Shown here: in pieces, positions 1 to 7,373 of the stretch
Numbering within the stretch: position 1 is the first letter of the stretch
Layout of the letters: each line of letters opens with the position of its first letter
DNA from: Microbacteriaceae bacterium
Lineage (GTDB): Bacteria > Actinomycetota > Actinomycetes > Actinomycetales > Microbacteriaceae
DNA length: 47,865 bases
Reading direction: 5' to 3'
Assembly (NCBI GenBank): GCA_027490915.1
Contig: JAIXXG010000066.1
Location: 1-47,865 of the forward strand
The notes under the pieces: model-generated
The model's database searches: none
Told to the model about the DNA's origin: nothing
The model's input: only the letters and a program-made list of their open reading frames with translations
Program-made: the position numbers and the translations under genes

Positions 1-1
1 C

Positions 2-664
2 GGCCTCACGGCCTACTCGCTGGCGCTCGCGGGGGCGACGATCATCTTCGCCCGGTCTCCTGTCGCCCTGCTCGTGCTCGCGGCCGTGCTCATCGCCGGC
101 CTCGCGCTCGTCGTGATCCGGCGGCAGCAGGTGATCGCGCGACGCGCGACCCAGTCGGTGCTGCTGATCTCGGCCGTCGTCTTCGGCGTGCTCGCCTGGT
201 TCTTCCGCGGCCCGCTCGTCGGGTTCGTGGATGCTGCCGCCGATGTCGCCGAGCGCACGAGCGTCTGGTCGGAGGTCGGCGACCTCGTCGCCCTGCGGCC
301 CGTGCTCGGCTGGGGGTGGGCGGGTGTCTGGCCCACCGAGGTCTACCCCTTCTCGAGCGTGCGCACCGCGAGCGGGGCCCAGCCCGACTCGGCCCTCAAC
401 GCCTACGCCGACGTGTGGCTGCAGCTGGGGCTCGCGGGCATCATCGTGCTGCTCGTCGCGCTCGGGCTCGCCTTCGTGCGGGCCTGGCTCGTGGCCTCCG
501 AGCGCCGCAGCACGGTCTACGTCTGGCCGGCGCTGACGCTCGTGCTGCTCGCGACGGTGAGCATGACCGAGAGCTACCTGCTGTTCGAGGGCGGCCTGCT
601 GCTGTTCGTCACCTCGGCGTTCGCCGCGGCCCGCTCGGGCTCGTGGCGCGGCCGCTTCGACTGA
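2..664 (+). CDS. O-antigen ligase/polymerase-like membrane protein (3' part, 5' end outside window)
   Basis: The reading frame is open from the first complete codon at base 2, so the gene starts upstream; 220 residues are visible. It is a polytopic membrane protein: hydrophobic segments lie near residues 15-35, 50-65, 140-155 and 170-200. Between them is an extracytoplasmic loop with LGWGWAGVWPTEVYPF and a later NAYADVWLQLGLAG stretch. The loop pattern, a Gly/Trp-rich region followed by an N-A-Y-x-D/H motif, is typical of the Wzy_C/O-antigen ligase (PF04932) family, which polymerises or transfers lipid-linked glycans at the outer face of the membrane. Position at the edge of a polysaccharide locus fits this. 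Polymerase versus ligase cannot be decided from a C-terminal fragment. Confidence 0.75.
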   Translation, partial: GLTAYSLALAGATIIFARSPVALLVLAAVLIAGLALVVIRRQQVIARRATQSVLLISAVVFGVLAWFFRGPLVGFVDAAADVAERTSVWSEVGDLVALRPVLGWGWAGVWPTEVYPFSSVRTASGAQPDSALNAYADVWLQLGLAGIIVLLVALGLAFVRAWLVASERRSTVYVWPALTLVLLATVSMTESYLLFEGGLLLFVTSAFAAARSGSWRGRFD

Positions 665-678
665 GCCGAAGCGGCCGC
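648..678. terminator. Bidirectional terminator hairpin between convergent genes
   Basis: Perfect 12-bp inverted repeat (648-659 with 667-678, GCGGCCGCTTCG and its complement) with a 7-base loop (660-666). The TGA stop of the upstream plus-strand gene (662-664) lies in the loop. It sits in the 19-bp gap between convergent genes. There is no U-tract, as is common in high-GC actinobacteria, so termination efficiency is unknown. Confidence 0.7.
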
Positions 679-683
679 ACCCG

Positions 684-3600
684 CTACGAGCAGGGCTGCA
701 GCTGCTCGACCCCGGCGGTGAGCACTCCGGCACCGCCGAACTTCACGAACCGCTGCACGCTGTGCCGCGCCATGCCGTCGAGCACCGCGCGCGGAACGCA
801 GGTCCCGGGCACGACATAGAGCGGCGATCCGGTGCTGCCGGCGAGCGCGGCACCGGCGAGCGCGTCGGGGAAGTCGAGGCCCGTCGCGAGGTAGACGGTG
901 GGCTCGACGCCGAAGCGCGCATTGTTGATGGCCACGGCGGTGAGGTAGCGATCGGCCCCGGCGAGGCGCCGCACGTCGTCGGTGCCGAGCAGGGCTCGCA
1001 GCCCGCTCTCGATGCCCGGCGAGACGACTCCGGTGCCTCCGGCGATGAACACCCGCTGCACATCGAGCTCGACAAGCAGCTCGCGGGTCGCGCTGTCGAG
1101 CGATCCGGCGGCGCCGTTCACCAGGATGACCGGGGCCCCGTCGGCACCGGCGGCAGCCGAGGCCGCGAGCGCGTCGGGGAAGTTGCGCCCGGTGGCGATG
1201 TACGCGATGCGTGCATCGCCGGGCGCGAACGCCGAGCGCGCGATCGCCCGCGAGGTGGCATACCGGTCGGCGCCCTCGTTGCGCACCACGTCGGCGCCGG
1301 ACAGCAGGTCGCGCACGGCCTGCTCGACCGCGGTCGACACGACAGCGGTGCCGCCGACGAGCACGACCCGAGCGGGGTCGAGCCGTTCGAGTTCGGCCGC
1401 GATCACCGGCGGGATGCTCGTGGGCTCGGTGATCAGCAGCGGGCCGCCGAGGCTCGCCGCCGCGGCCGCGGCCGAGAGCGCGTCGGGGAAGCCACGCCCG
1501 GTCGCCAGGTAGACGACCGGCACCCCCGGCGCGAACTCCGCGGAGATCGCCGCTGCGGTCGCATAGCGATCATCGCCCGCGAGACGCTCGGGTGTCGCGG
1601 TCGCGAGGTCGATGACCGGGCGGGTCGGCACCGAGGTGCGCGACTGCGTGAGGTAGCCCGCCTTCGAGCCGGTGACCCGCACGCTCAGCGTGCGCCCGAG
1701 GTCGTCCGCGACGGGCCGATACGTGAGGGCGGTTGCGCCCGGGATCGGCGCGCCGTCGCGCAGCCACTGCACCTGCAGCGCGACCGGGCCGGGGGCCCAC
1801 GTGCCGGTCGTCGCGGTGAGGGTTCCGCCGATGCGGGGGCCGCCCGCGATGGTGGGCGTCGGCGAGGCCGTGAGCCCCGGCACCGCGGGGCCCGCCGTGG
1901 TGGTCAGCGAGGTGCGCCCCCAGTAGGTGTTCTCGCCGCGCTCCGACATGCCGATGACGAAGAGCTCGTACTCGGTGCCGGGCTCGAGACCCGCGATGAG
2001 CTCATCGTGGGCGAACGGCGAGTCGGCGGGCGCGAACCCCGACTGCACGTAGGGCTCGCCGGCCCGGTCGACCGTGTAGACGTCCCACACCCAGTACTCG
2101 ATGCCCGCGCCGCGGGCCGGGATGCTCCACGACACCTCGGCGGAGGACCCGTCGGCGGAGTCGACGGTCACGACGGGCCGCACGCGGTAGTCGGGGCCGT
2201 CACCGACCTCGACGAGGGTGCGCACCGCGGGGCCGGAGCCGTCGGCGCCGAACGCCTGCGCAGAGATGAGCGCGTGACCGTCGAAGTCGTCCCACTCCTC
2301 GGCGAAGCGGTACTCCAGGTCGTCGAACGCCCCGAGGGTCGCGCCGTCGCCGTCGAAGCCGACGTTGACGGTCGCGACCACGCCGTAGGGCGTCGCTCCG
2401 TCGTCGGGCAGCCCGAAGGTGACACGCACGTCATCGGGGTCGCTCGCCGCGACCTCGATGGTCGCGGTTCCCGGAAGCTCGGGGTCGACGACAGGCTCGA
2501 CCTCGATGTCGAATCCGGTGCGCTGCTCGCCCGCCGCGAGGGTGAACGCCGAGCTGTCGGCGGGGTCGTAGGCGCTGTCGAACCACTCCGCCCGGTACTC
2601 GGGCTCGTACGAGCCGAGCCCTCCGGCCAGCAGCCGGTACTCGCCAGGACGCAGCGTGAAGAACCGGAACTCGCCCGCGTCGTCGGTGGTCGCGCGCTCC
2701 AGGTCGCGCAGCTCGCCCCCGGGCGCCAGCCAGACCTCCGCCGACGCGACGGGGTTGCCCTCGGTGTCGACGACGCGGCCCGACAGCTGAGCGGCCCGCG
2801 TGAGCGCGGCGGAGATTCCGCCGAGCTCGACACCGGTGGTGAGCGTGAGCGGCTCCGCGGTGAAGCGGTCGGGGGCGTCGTCGTAGAACTCCTCGAGGTA
2901 GACGCTGGAGACGTCGGTGTAGCTGACCAGCCAGTCATCGCCCGCGGCGAGTCCGCGGATCGTCCAGTTGCCCGCGCTGTCGGTCTGCGTGAAGCGGGTG
3001 AGGGCGAGCGTGTCGGAGGAGACGATCACCTGGATGCCTTCGATCGGGTCGCCGGACTCCTCGGCGGTGACCGTTCCCGAGATGATCGCGCCCGCCGGCA
3101 ACTGCACGGAGATGTCCGAGACCTCGCCGTCGAGCAGACCGTTGACGATGGTCGCTTCGCTCATCATGTCGACGCCGGGGTAGAACTGGGTGCGCAGGTT
3201 CTCGCTCGCGGGCGGGGTGAACTGCACGAAGTACGGAACCGGCGCGACGCCGGTCAGCGTGTAGGCGCCCGAGGCGTCGGTGACGGTCGACAGCGCCTCC
3301 GCGCCGATGTTGGGCGAGGCGTCGACGACGACACCCTCGAGCGGCTCTCCTGACGGACCGGTGACGACACCCGTGATGGTGCCGCCCGCGCTCAGCGAGA
3401 AGTCGAGATCGTCGAGCACCTGCCCCGCGGTCAGCACGATCGGGTCGGCCTCGTTCGAGTCGTACTGGTTGTTCCACCACTCGGACACGGCCCCGCTGAA
3501 CGCGGCACGCGCCGTGTACGACCCCGGCGGCAGGCCGCCGAACGAGTAGACGCCGTCGGCATCGGACTGCGCCGTGTACTGCATGCCGAACTCGTTGAAG

Positions 3601-4400
3601 AGCCAGATCTCGGCGCCCTCGACGCCGACTCCGGGGGTGGCGGCGAGCTCGACGGTTCCGCCGATGAAGACGGCCGCATCCAGAGCCGCATCGATGCCCG
3701 CGGTGTCTTGGGCCGCGCTCACGGTGAGCTGCTCGGCCCCGAAGCTCGTGCGCTGATCGTCGTAGTACTCGGACGCGTAGCCGGTGCCCGCGCCGTCGAA
3801 GTAGACGGTCCAGCTGTCACCGGGCTTGAGCCCGTCGAGCCGGTAGGTCCCGTCAGGCCCTGTCACGTCGGAGCCGACCCAGCCGGCGAACTCATCGAAG
3901 TACTCGCTGCTCACCTGGACGCCCTCGATCGGCTCTCCGGTGACCGAGTCGGTCACCGTGCCGCTGATCGAGCCTGCCCGCTGCAGCACCTGGTCGACAC
4001 CCGTCACCGTCTCACCGATGTCGACCGTCACCAGCGTCGCCTGATTCAGCGTGTTCGACTGCCCGAGATAGGTCGACAGGTGCGCGCCGCTGTCATCGAA
4101 GAAGCCGAAGGTGTACTGGCCCGGCGAGAGGGTGAAGGCCGTGTACACGCCGTTCTCGTCGGTGGTGACCGAGCCGACGCCCGCGTAGCCCCCTCCCTCG
4201 AAGACGTACAGCTCGACCCGCACGCCGGCGATCGGCTGATCGTCGAACGAGCTGATCACGGTGCCGCTGATCGAGATCGGAGCGTCGGCGCTCGCGGGCA
4301 GCGCCGTGCCGAGCACGCTGGCGGCCACGGCGACGACGCCCGCGGTGACACCGGCGATCAGGCGGGAGAGACGAGAGCGGAAAGCGGACGTGCGCGTCAT
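684..4400 (-). CDS. Secreted multidomain protein with carboxypeptidase-regulatory-like repeats and three CWB2 repeats
   Basis: 1238 residues from ATG at 4400, which has an AAAAGG Shine-Dalgarno a few bases upstream; a TTG at 4418 is in frame but less likely. Residues 1-38 are a signal peptide ending in a PASADA cleavage site. About six repeats of roughly 97 residues follow (about 40-635), each opening with a pattern like ISGTVTD-x-x-x-G-x-P-I-x-G-V and ending before a LxPG-Y strand; they resemble the carboxypeptidase D regulatory/SdrD B-like fold. Next come two fibronectin-III-like segments (about 645-830), one Ig-like domain (about 840-925) and three CWB2 (PF04122) repeats to the C-terminus, each with an RLAGxDRYATAxAI opening and a FPDALSAA core. 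CWB2 triplets hold proteins non-covalently on cell-wall polymers, so this is probably a surface-exposed stalk or adhesin-like protein. There is no catalytic motif. Confidence 0.85.
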   Translation of the reverse strand: MTRTSAFRSRLSRLIAGVTAGVVAVAASVLGTALPASADAPISISGTVISSFDDQPIAGVRVELYVFEGGGYAGVGSVTTDENGVYTAFTLSPGQYTFGFFDDSGAHLSTYLGQSNTLNQATLVTVDIGETVTGVDQVLQRAGSISGTVTDSVTGEPIEGVQVSSEYFDEFAGWVGSDVTGPDGTYRLDGLKPGDSWTVYFDGAGTGYASEYYDDQRTSFGAEQLTVSAAQDTAGIDAALDAAVFIGGTVELAATPGVGVEGAEIWLFNEFGMQYTAQSDADGVYSFGGLPPGSYTARAAFSGAVSEWWNNQYDSNEADPIVLTAGQVLDDLDFSLSAGGTITGVVTGPSGEPLEGVVVDASPNIGAEALSTVTDASGAYTLTGVAPVPYFVQFTPPASENLRTQFYPGVDMMSEATIVNGLLDGEVSDISVQLPAGAIISGTVTAEESGDPIEGIQVIVSSDTLALTRFTQTDSAGNWTIRGLAAGDDWLVSYTDVSSVYLEEFYDDAPDRFTAEPLTLTTGVELGGISAALTRAAQLSGRVVDTEGNPVASAEVWLAPGGELRDLERATTDDAGEFRFFTLRPGEYRLLAGGLGSYEPEYRAEWFDSAYDPADSSAFTLAAGEQRTGFDIEVEPVVDPELPGTATIEVAASDPDDVRVTFGLPDDGATPYGVVATVNVGFDGDGATLGAFDDLEYRFAEEWDDFDGHALISAQAFGADGSGPAVRTLVEVGDGPDYRVRPVVTVDSADGSSAEVSWSIPARGAGIEYWVWDVYTVDRAGEPYVQSGFAPADSPFAHDELIAGLEPGTEYELFVIGMSERGENTYWGRTSLTTTAGPAVPGLTASPTPTIAGGPRIGGTLTATTGTWAPGPVALQVQWLRDGAPIPGATALTYRPVADDLGRTLSVRVTGSKAGYLTQSRTSVPTRPVIDLATATPERLAGDDRYATAAAISAEFAPGVPVVYLATGRGFPDALSAAAAAASLGGPLLITEPTSIPPVIAAELERLDPARVVLVGGTAVVSTAVEQAVRDLLSGADVVRNEGADRYATSRAIARSAFAPGDARIAYIATGRNFPDALAASAAAGADGAPVILVNGAAGSLDSATRELLVELDVQRVFIAGGTGVVSPGIESGLRALLGTDDVRRLAGADRYLTAVAINNARFGVEPTVYLATGLDFPDALAGAALAGSTGSPLYVVPGTCVPRAVLDGMARHSVQRFVKFGGAGVLTAGVEQLQPCS

Positions 4401-4453
4401 GACAACCTTTTCGGGCAAGGAAGGCGAGCGCGAGAAATCATCGCGTCAGGCTC

Positions 4454-4484
4454 ACGATAACCCGACACCTGCTCAGCAGGTCAA
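4454..4484 (-). promoter_or_regulatory. Candidate promoter of the CWB2 repeat protein at 684-4400
   Basis: On the minus strand TTGACC (4479-4484) is followed after 18 bases by TTATCG or after 19 by TATCGT (4454-4460), an actinobacterial -35/-10 arrangement. The predicted leader is about 45 bases. The 87-bp gap between galE and this gene holds nothing else apart from the palindrome described separately. Confidence 0.5.
4467..4481. promoter_or_regulatory. 15-bp palindrome between -35 and -10 (possible operator)
   Basis: ACCTGCT-C-AGCAGGT is a perfect 7+1+7 inverted repeat lying in the spacer of the predicted promoter and overlapping the -35 edge. A repressor bound here would block the promoter. 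It could instead be a short galE terminator hairpin (6-bp stem, 3-base loop). No regulator in the window is clearly linked to it. Confidence 0.4.
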
Positions 4485-4487
4485 GGG

Positions 4488-5447
4488 CTATTTCTGGCGG
4501 GCGTCGAGCACCGAGTCGAGGATGTCGTCGAGCCCGTGGCGCGCGCGCCAGCCGAGCTCGCGCGCGATGCGGCTGACGTCGGCGACCACCGCGGCCGGGT
4601 CGCCGGGCCGGCGGGGGCGGGTGACGGCGGCGGGAGCATCCGGAACACGGCGACGGATGCCCTCGACCACCTCGCGCACGCTCGCCCCGACGCCCGTGCC
4701 GACGTTGTAGACGCGGTGCGGCTCGGGCTGCCCGGGCAGCGCGTCGAGCGCGGCCAGGTGCGCGTCGGCGAGGTCGCGCACGTGCACGAAGTCGCGCACG
4801 CACGTGCCGTCGGCCGTCGCGTAATCGTCGCCGAAGACCTCGGGCGCCCGCCCCGCGTCGATCGCCTCGAGCACCATCGGCACGAGGTTGAGCACGGCCG
4901 TGTCGGCGAGGTCGGGCCAGCCGGCACCGGCCACGTTGAAGTAGCGCAGGCTCGTCACCCGCAGCCCCTGCGCACGCGCGACGTCGGCCGCGAGCCACTC
5001 GCCCGCGAGCTTCGACTCGCCGTAGGGGTTCACGGGCACGGTCGGCGCGTCCTCCGTCACCACGCCCGAGGCGTCGCCGTAGACGGCCGCCGAGCTCGAG
5101 AACACCAGATCGCGCACGCCGGTCTCGACCATCGCCTCGAGCACCGCCGTGAGGCTCGCGCCGTTCTGCTGGTGGTACCAGAGCGGACGAGCGACCGATT
5201 CGCCGACCTGCTTGCGCGCGGCGAGATGGATGACCGCACCGACCCGCTCGGCCCGCATCAGCGCGGCGAGCGCACCCGCGGCGCCGGGCTCGGCGAGGTC
5301 GAGCTCGTGGGCGGGCATCCCGTCGATGCGGTGCCGCAGGCCGAAGACGAAGTCGTCGACGATGACCGGCTCATCGCCGCGCTGCGCGAGCAGCCGGCAG
5401 ACGTGCGCCCCGATGTAGCCGGAACCCCCGGTGACGAGAACGCGCAC
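4488..5447 (-). CDS. galE: UDP-glucose 4-epimerase
   Basis: 319 residues, the usual length for GalE, a cytosolic short-chain dehydrogenase/reductase that interconverts UDP-glucose and UDP-galactose (or the GlcNAc/GalNAc pair). The NAD-binding GGSGYIGAH motif is at residues 7-15, the SSSAAVYG motif with the catalytic Ser near 117-124, and the YxxxK pair is Tyr142/Lys146 in NPYGESK. The start is GTG at 5447. A TAGACT -10 hexamer ends six bases upstream with no Shine-Dalgarno, implying a leaderless message. Upstream lies the repeat-bounded cassette; copy A of its repeat abuts the -10. It supplies a hexose donor for the surrounding glycan locus. Confidence 0.93.
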   Translation of the reverse strand: MRVLVTGGSGYIGAHVCRLLAQRGDEPVIVDDFVFGLRHRIDGMPAHELDLAEPGAAGALAALMRAERVGAVIHLAARKQVGESVARPLWYHQQNGASLTAVLEAMVETGVRDLVFSSSAAVYGDASGVVTEDAPTVPVNPYGESKLAGEWLAADVARAQGLRVTSLRYFNVAGAGWPDLADTAVLNLVPMVLEAIDAGRAPEVFGDDYATADGTCVRDFVHVRDLADAHLAALDALPGQPEPHRVYNVGTGVGASVREVVEGIRRRVPDAPAAVTRPRRPGDPAAVVADVSRIARELGWRARHGLDDILDSVLDARQK

Positions 5448-5453
5448 CCGGCC

Positions 5454-5459
5454 AGTCTA
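5454..5459 (-). promoter_or_regulatory. galE -10 box (leaderless promoter)
   Basis: TAGACT on the minus strand, six bases before the GTG start of galE. Its TAG corresponds to the stop codon of hicB as duplicated in repeat copy A, so the cassette insertion point touches the galE promoter core. No good -35 is visible. Confidence 0.55.
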
Positions 5460-5499
5460 GGCGGGCACCGAGAACGCGTAGGCGACGTCGAGCGCCGTC
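5457..5499. repeat. 43-bp direct repeat, copy A (left boundary of cassette)
   Basis: Matches 7080-7122 at 42 of 43 positions; the single difference is G at 5487 versus A at 7110. The sequence equals the last 14 codons of hicB including its TAG, without the rest of that gene. The similarity stops abruptly on both sides. The mismatch is synonymous in the hicB frame (GAC versus GAT). Confidence 0.9.
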
Positions 5500-6469
5500 A
5501 TAGCGGTAGTTGAGCGAACCTGGTCTCGCACGTTGGGCACGTGGGCAGAGCACTGTGATCGTGACTCGGCACGAAGTAGACGCCGCACATCGAACGCACC
5601 GCCTGCCCGTGGACGGTGGCCGCCGTGAGGTTGCGCCGATGCGTGTAGTGAGCGTGCCCGTTCTCGATCGACGAGAGCAGCTCGCCCCGCTCGTTTGCGG
5701 AGCGCAACTCAGTGAGCCGTGTGACGATTCTGCCCGGCTCCTCGATAGTCGAGAAGGTGTCTCCATAGCGATCCCACGCCGTCTCAGGAGGGTTGATCGC
5801 GATGAGCAATCGCGTCGTCGCAGCCCACGCCAGGTCTGACCCGCGGTGCTTCGGCGCGTACTCGAATTCAACGACGATCTCGTCGAAGGGATAGTCGTCG
5901 GCAGGCTGCCGTGCCACGGTAATCGCCACCGTGGCGACGTCTTCTTCCCCAGCGATTGGGTGCGGCACCGCGATTCTCACGTCGCCGCCGACTGCCACAT
6001 CGCCGAGCGCCCGTTCGACAGCGCGTTGGAGCTCGAGTTCCCAGTCCGCCAGCACAGCAGCAGCGCGCTCTCGCCGCTTCTGCAGCTGGTCAACCTGGTT
6101 TGGCAACCAGTCGTCGATGGCACCCGTTGCGTCCAGCCGCTTCGCAACCTCGTAGAAGTCGTCTTTGTCTTTGTGGCCTCCCTTGGCGAGGCCGGCACCA
6201 ACCAACCAGCACGAACCGTCAGCCGGGTCGATCCACACGGCTCCCCGCCACTGGCCGACCTTCACTTCAAGAAACGTGTGTCGCTGGACGCTTTTGATTC
6301 GCCCCTCGTGTGTGTCGTCGGAGGGCTCGTCAGAAAACGACTCAGCCGCCTTGCGGATGATGGGGTGATCGATGTCGGCGAGGGGAGAGAGATCGTCGAG
6401 ATCGGCCCAACGAGTCGGCAACAACTCGGCCAGAAGCCGTACTGTCGGTCGCGCTCGTCGGGTATTCAC
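5498..6469 (-). CDS. Hypothetical protein with HigB/Gp49-like segment and DUF3039-like Cys-rich tail
   Basis: 323 residues from GTG at 6469, chosen because a CACAAT hexamer ends six bases upstream; the frame is open to a TTG at 6541 (347 residues). Residues about 65-115 contain FLEVKVGQWRGAVWIDP and a WLVGAG segment, reminiscent of HigB/Gp49-type toxins that act on host translation. The last 50 residues hold His-Tyr, then MCGVYFVP and CPTCE, resembling DUF3039, a small probable zinc-binding domain common in actinobacteria. The middle is charged and of unknown function. It lies downstream of a HTH protein in the repeat-bounded cassette, an order that suggests antitoxin-toxin, but the toxin role is a guess. 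Its TGA overlaps the first bases of repeat copy A. Confidence 0.6.
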   Translation of the reverse strand: MNTRRARPTVRLLAELLPTRWADLDDLSPLADIDHPIIRKAAESFSDEPSDDTHEGRIKSVQRHTFLEVKVGQWRGAVWIDPADGSCWLVGAGLAKGGHKDKDDFYEVAKRLDATGAIDDWLPNQVDQLQKRRERAAAVLADWELELQRAVERALGDVAVGGDVRIAVPHPIAGEEDVATVAITVARQPADDYPFDEIVVEFEYAPKHRGSDLAWAATTRLLIAINPPETAWDRYGDTFSTIEEPGRIVTRLTELRSANERGELLSSIENGHAHYTHRRNLTAATVHGQAVRSMCGVYFVPSHDHSALPTCPTCETRFAQLPL

Positions 6470-6643
6470 CCGCTTATTGTGCCGACAGTTGAGGACTATT
6501 CCGGCGTACGACTCTGCCGCGTCGTCAGCCGACAGGCACAACGGTCAGAGGAGACCGGCAACCTCATCGATCGCGCCGAGGCGCGTGGTGCGCTGCTGAG
6601 AGAAACGCTCGCCGAGTTCGCGGCGATCGCGACGTCGGTTCTC

Positions 6644-6940
6644 TTAGAAGGCGGCAAGTGCAGCAAAGGGGATACGGCGATCGCGACCGACGGTGACGTG
6701 GTCAATCTCGTCACGGTCGAGCAACTTGTAGAGGTGGGTTCGGCTCATCCCCAGCAACTTGGCGGCCTCGTTGGGAGTCAGGAACGTGTTGGGCCCGATC
6801 TCGACTATGTCTGAACCCGTGCGAATCGCACGCACGAGCTCGTCAATCACTTCTGAAAGTTCAGGAGAAATGCCCGCCGCAGCATCAACCAGGCGGTCTA
6901 GCTGTTCAACGGGCACGCCTGCAAGATTGAGAGTTTTCAT
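6644..6940 (-). CDS. Excisionase/MerR-type helix-turn-helix protein (possible antitoxin or autoregulator)
   Basis: 98 residues from ATG at 6940; the purine-rich GGGG about ten bases upstream could serve as ribosome site. An earlier in-frame extension to 7030 is Cys/His-rich and unlikely. Residues about 50-98 form an HTH_17 domain: FLTPNEAAKLLGMSRTHLYK followed by a GRDRRIPFAAL wing, the pattern of excisionases and of DNA-binding antitoxins. The first 45 residues are helical and could mediate dimerisation or toxin binding. The gene leads the cassette and probably autoregulates through the imperfect palindrome at 6974-6996. There is a gap of at least 100 bp before the downstream gene, so the two may have separate starts of transcription. 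Confidence 0.7.
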   Translation of the reverse strand: MKTLNLAGVPVEQLDRLVDAAAGISPELSEVIDELVRAIRTGSDIVEIGPNTFLTPNEAAKLLGMSRTHLYKLLDRDEIDHVTVGRDRRIPFAALAAF

Positions 6941-6973
6941 TGTCTGGCCCCATTCCCCCTTGGCATGCGAATG

Positions 6974-6996
6974 GTCACACATGGCACAAGTGTCAC
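6974..6996. promoter_or_regulatory. Imperfect palindrome upstream of the HTH gene (possible operator)
   Basis: GTCACAC (6974-6980) and GTGTCAC (6990-6996) form an inverted repeat with 6 of 7 matches across a 9-base spacer, 34 bp before the HTH gene start. Spacing and position suit an autoregulatory site. This short stretch is among the most AT-rich of the window. Confidence 0.35.
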
Positions 6997-7079
6997 AAAT
7001 GAAAGTACAGTGAGCGGATGCCGGTGTCAATCCGAGTGCTATTCACGCGCAAAGCCGCGACTGTGGACGAGACGCCCCG

Positions 7080-7122
7080 CTAGGCGGGCACCGAGAACGC
7101 GTAGGCGACATCGAGCGCCGTC
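7080..7122. repeat. 43-bp direct repeat, copy B (right boundary of cassette, within hicB)
   Basis: This copy is the native-looking 3' end of hicB, in frame with the rest of the gene and including its TAG stop (7080-7082). It pairs with copy A at 5457-5499 with one mismatch. Confidence 0.9.
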
Positions 7123-7280
7123 GGATCGACCAGGTCGTCGAGCACGAGGGCGATGACCTCACGCACTGCGGTGTCGAAGGCCTCGAAGGTCTCGGCGAAG
7201 GTGTGGGCACCGGGCAGGTCGCGCACGGTGGCGAGCCACTGCGCCCCCTCCTGCTCGACGTCGACGATCCACGTCGTCAT
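7080..7280 (-). CDS. hicB: HicB-family antitoxin (orphan)
   Basis: 66 residues from ATG at 7280, chosen because it overlaps the hicA remnant stop as ATGA (7277-7280); an upstream in-frame start at 7289 is less likely. The sequence WIVDVEQEGAQWLATVRDLP followed by AHTFAETFEAFDTAVREVIAL has the HicB partial-RNase-H-fold pattern (strand, strand, D-L-P, then an amphipathic helix). HicB normally neutralises the HicA mRNA interferase encoded just upstream; here HicA is reduced to its last 30 codons, so the antitoxin has no local partner. No separate DNA-binding domain is present. Its 3' 43 bp is duplicated at the other side of the adjacent cassette. Confidence 0.8.
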   Translation of the reverse strand: MTTWIVDVEQEGAQWLATVRDLPGAHTFAETFEAFDTAVREVIALVLDDLVDPTALDVAYAFSVPA

Positions 7281-7373
7281 CGCAACCACCTCTCTCCGAG
7301 CTCGGGCGCACTGTCTCTCTCGATGGCCCGCAGCGTTCCGATCGGCACGTCGCCGCCATGGTACGTCAGCTGG
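7277..7373 (-). pseudogene. hicA: hicA toxin remnant (C-terminal ~30 codons)
   Basis: Read on the minus strand from 7369, the frame gives LTYHGGDVPIGTLRAIERDS and ten further residues, then TGA at 7277-7279. YHGGDVPIGTLRAIERD matches the conserved C-terminal end of HicA toxins (normally V-P-x-H-x-x-x-x-I-x-x-G-T-L-R-x-I). The N-terminal half, including the catalytic-His strand, is missing; the homology stops at the 3' end of the CWB2 protease gene, whose TAG is at 7374-7376. The remnant keeps the ATGA overlap with hicB. It is too short to be active. Confidence 0.75.

Larger units (their letters stand above)
5457..7122. mobile_element. Repeat-bounded two-gene cassette inserted at the 3' end of hicB
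   Basis: One 1623-bp unit lies between 43-bp direct repeats (5457-5499 and 7080-7122). Removing one repeat plus the interior gives a continuous hicB 3' end followed by the galE promoter, so this looks like an insertion that rebuilt the 3' end of its target, as att-site integration does. The interior carries a HTH protein and a large hypothetical protein, both on the minus strand. GC is lower than the surroundings: by hand 58% in 6121-6180 and 48% in 6961-7020, against 75% in 25021-25080. There is no integrase, transposase or terminal inverted repeat, so it would need help in trans. Homologous replacement using hicB as an arm is an alternative. Confidence 0.6.

Noticed and set aside
762-3353. 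Long plus-strand open frame opposite the CWB2 repeat protein
   Set aside because: Its translation is Arg/Gly/Asp-rich low-complexity, typical of the antisense frame of a high-GC gene; the minus-strand frame has a signal peptide and known domains.
4401-4418. TTG start for the CWB2 repeat protein
   Set aside because: ATG at 4400 is followed by a good signal peptide and has AAAAGG upstream; the TTG would place that ribosome site inside the coding region.
5457-7122. Insertion sequence or composite transposon
   Set aside because: No transposase, no terminal inverted repeats, and a 43-bp duplication is much longer than target-site duplications.
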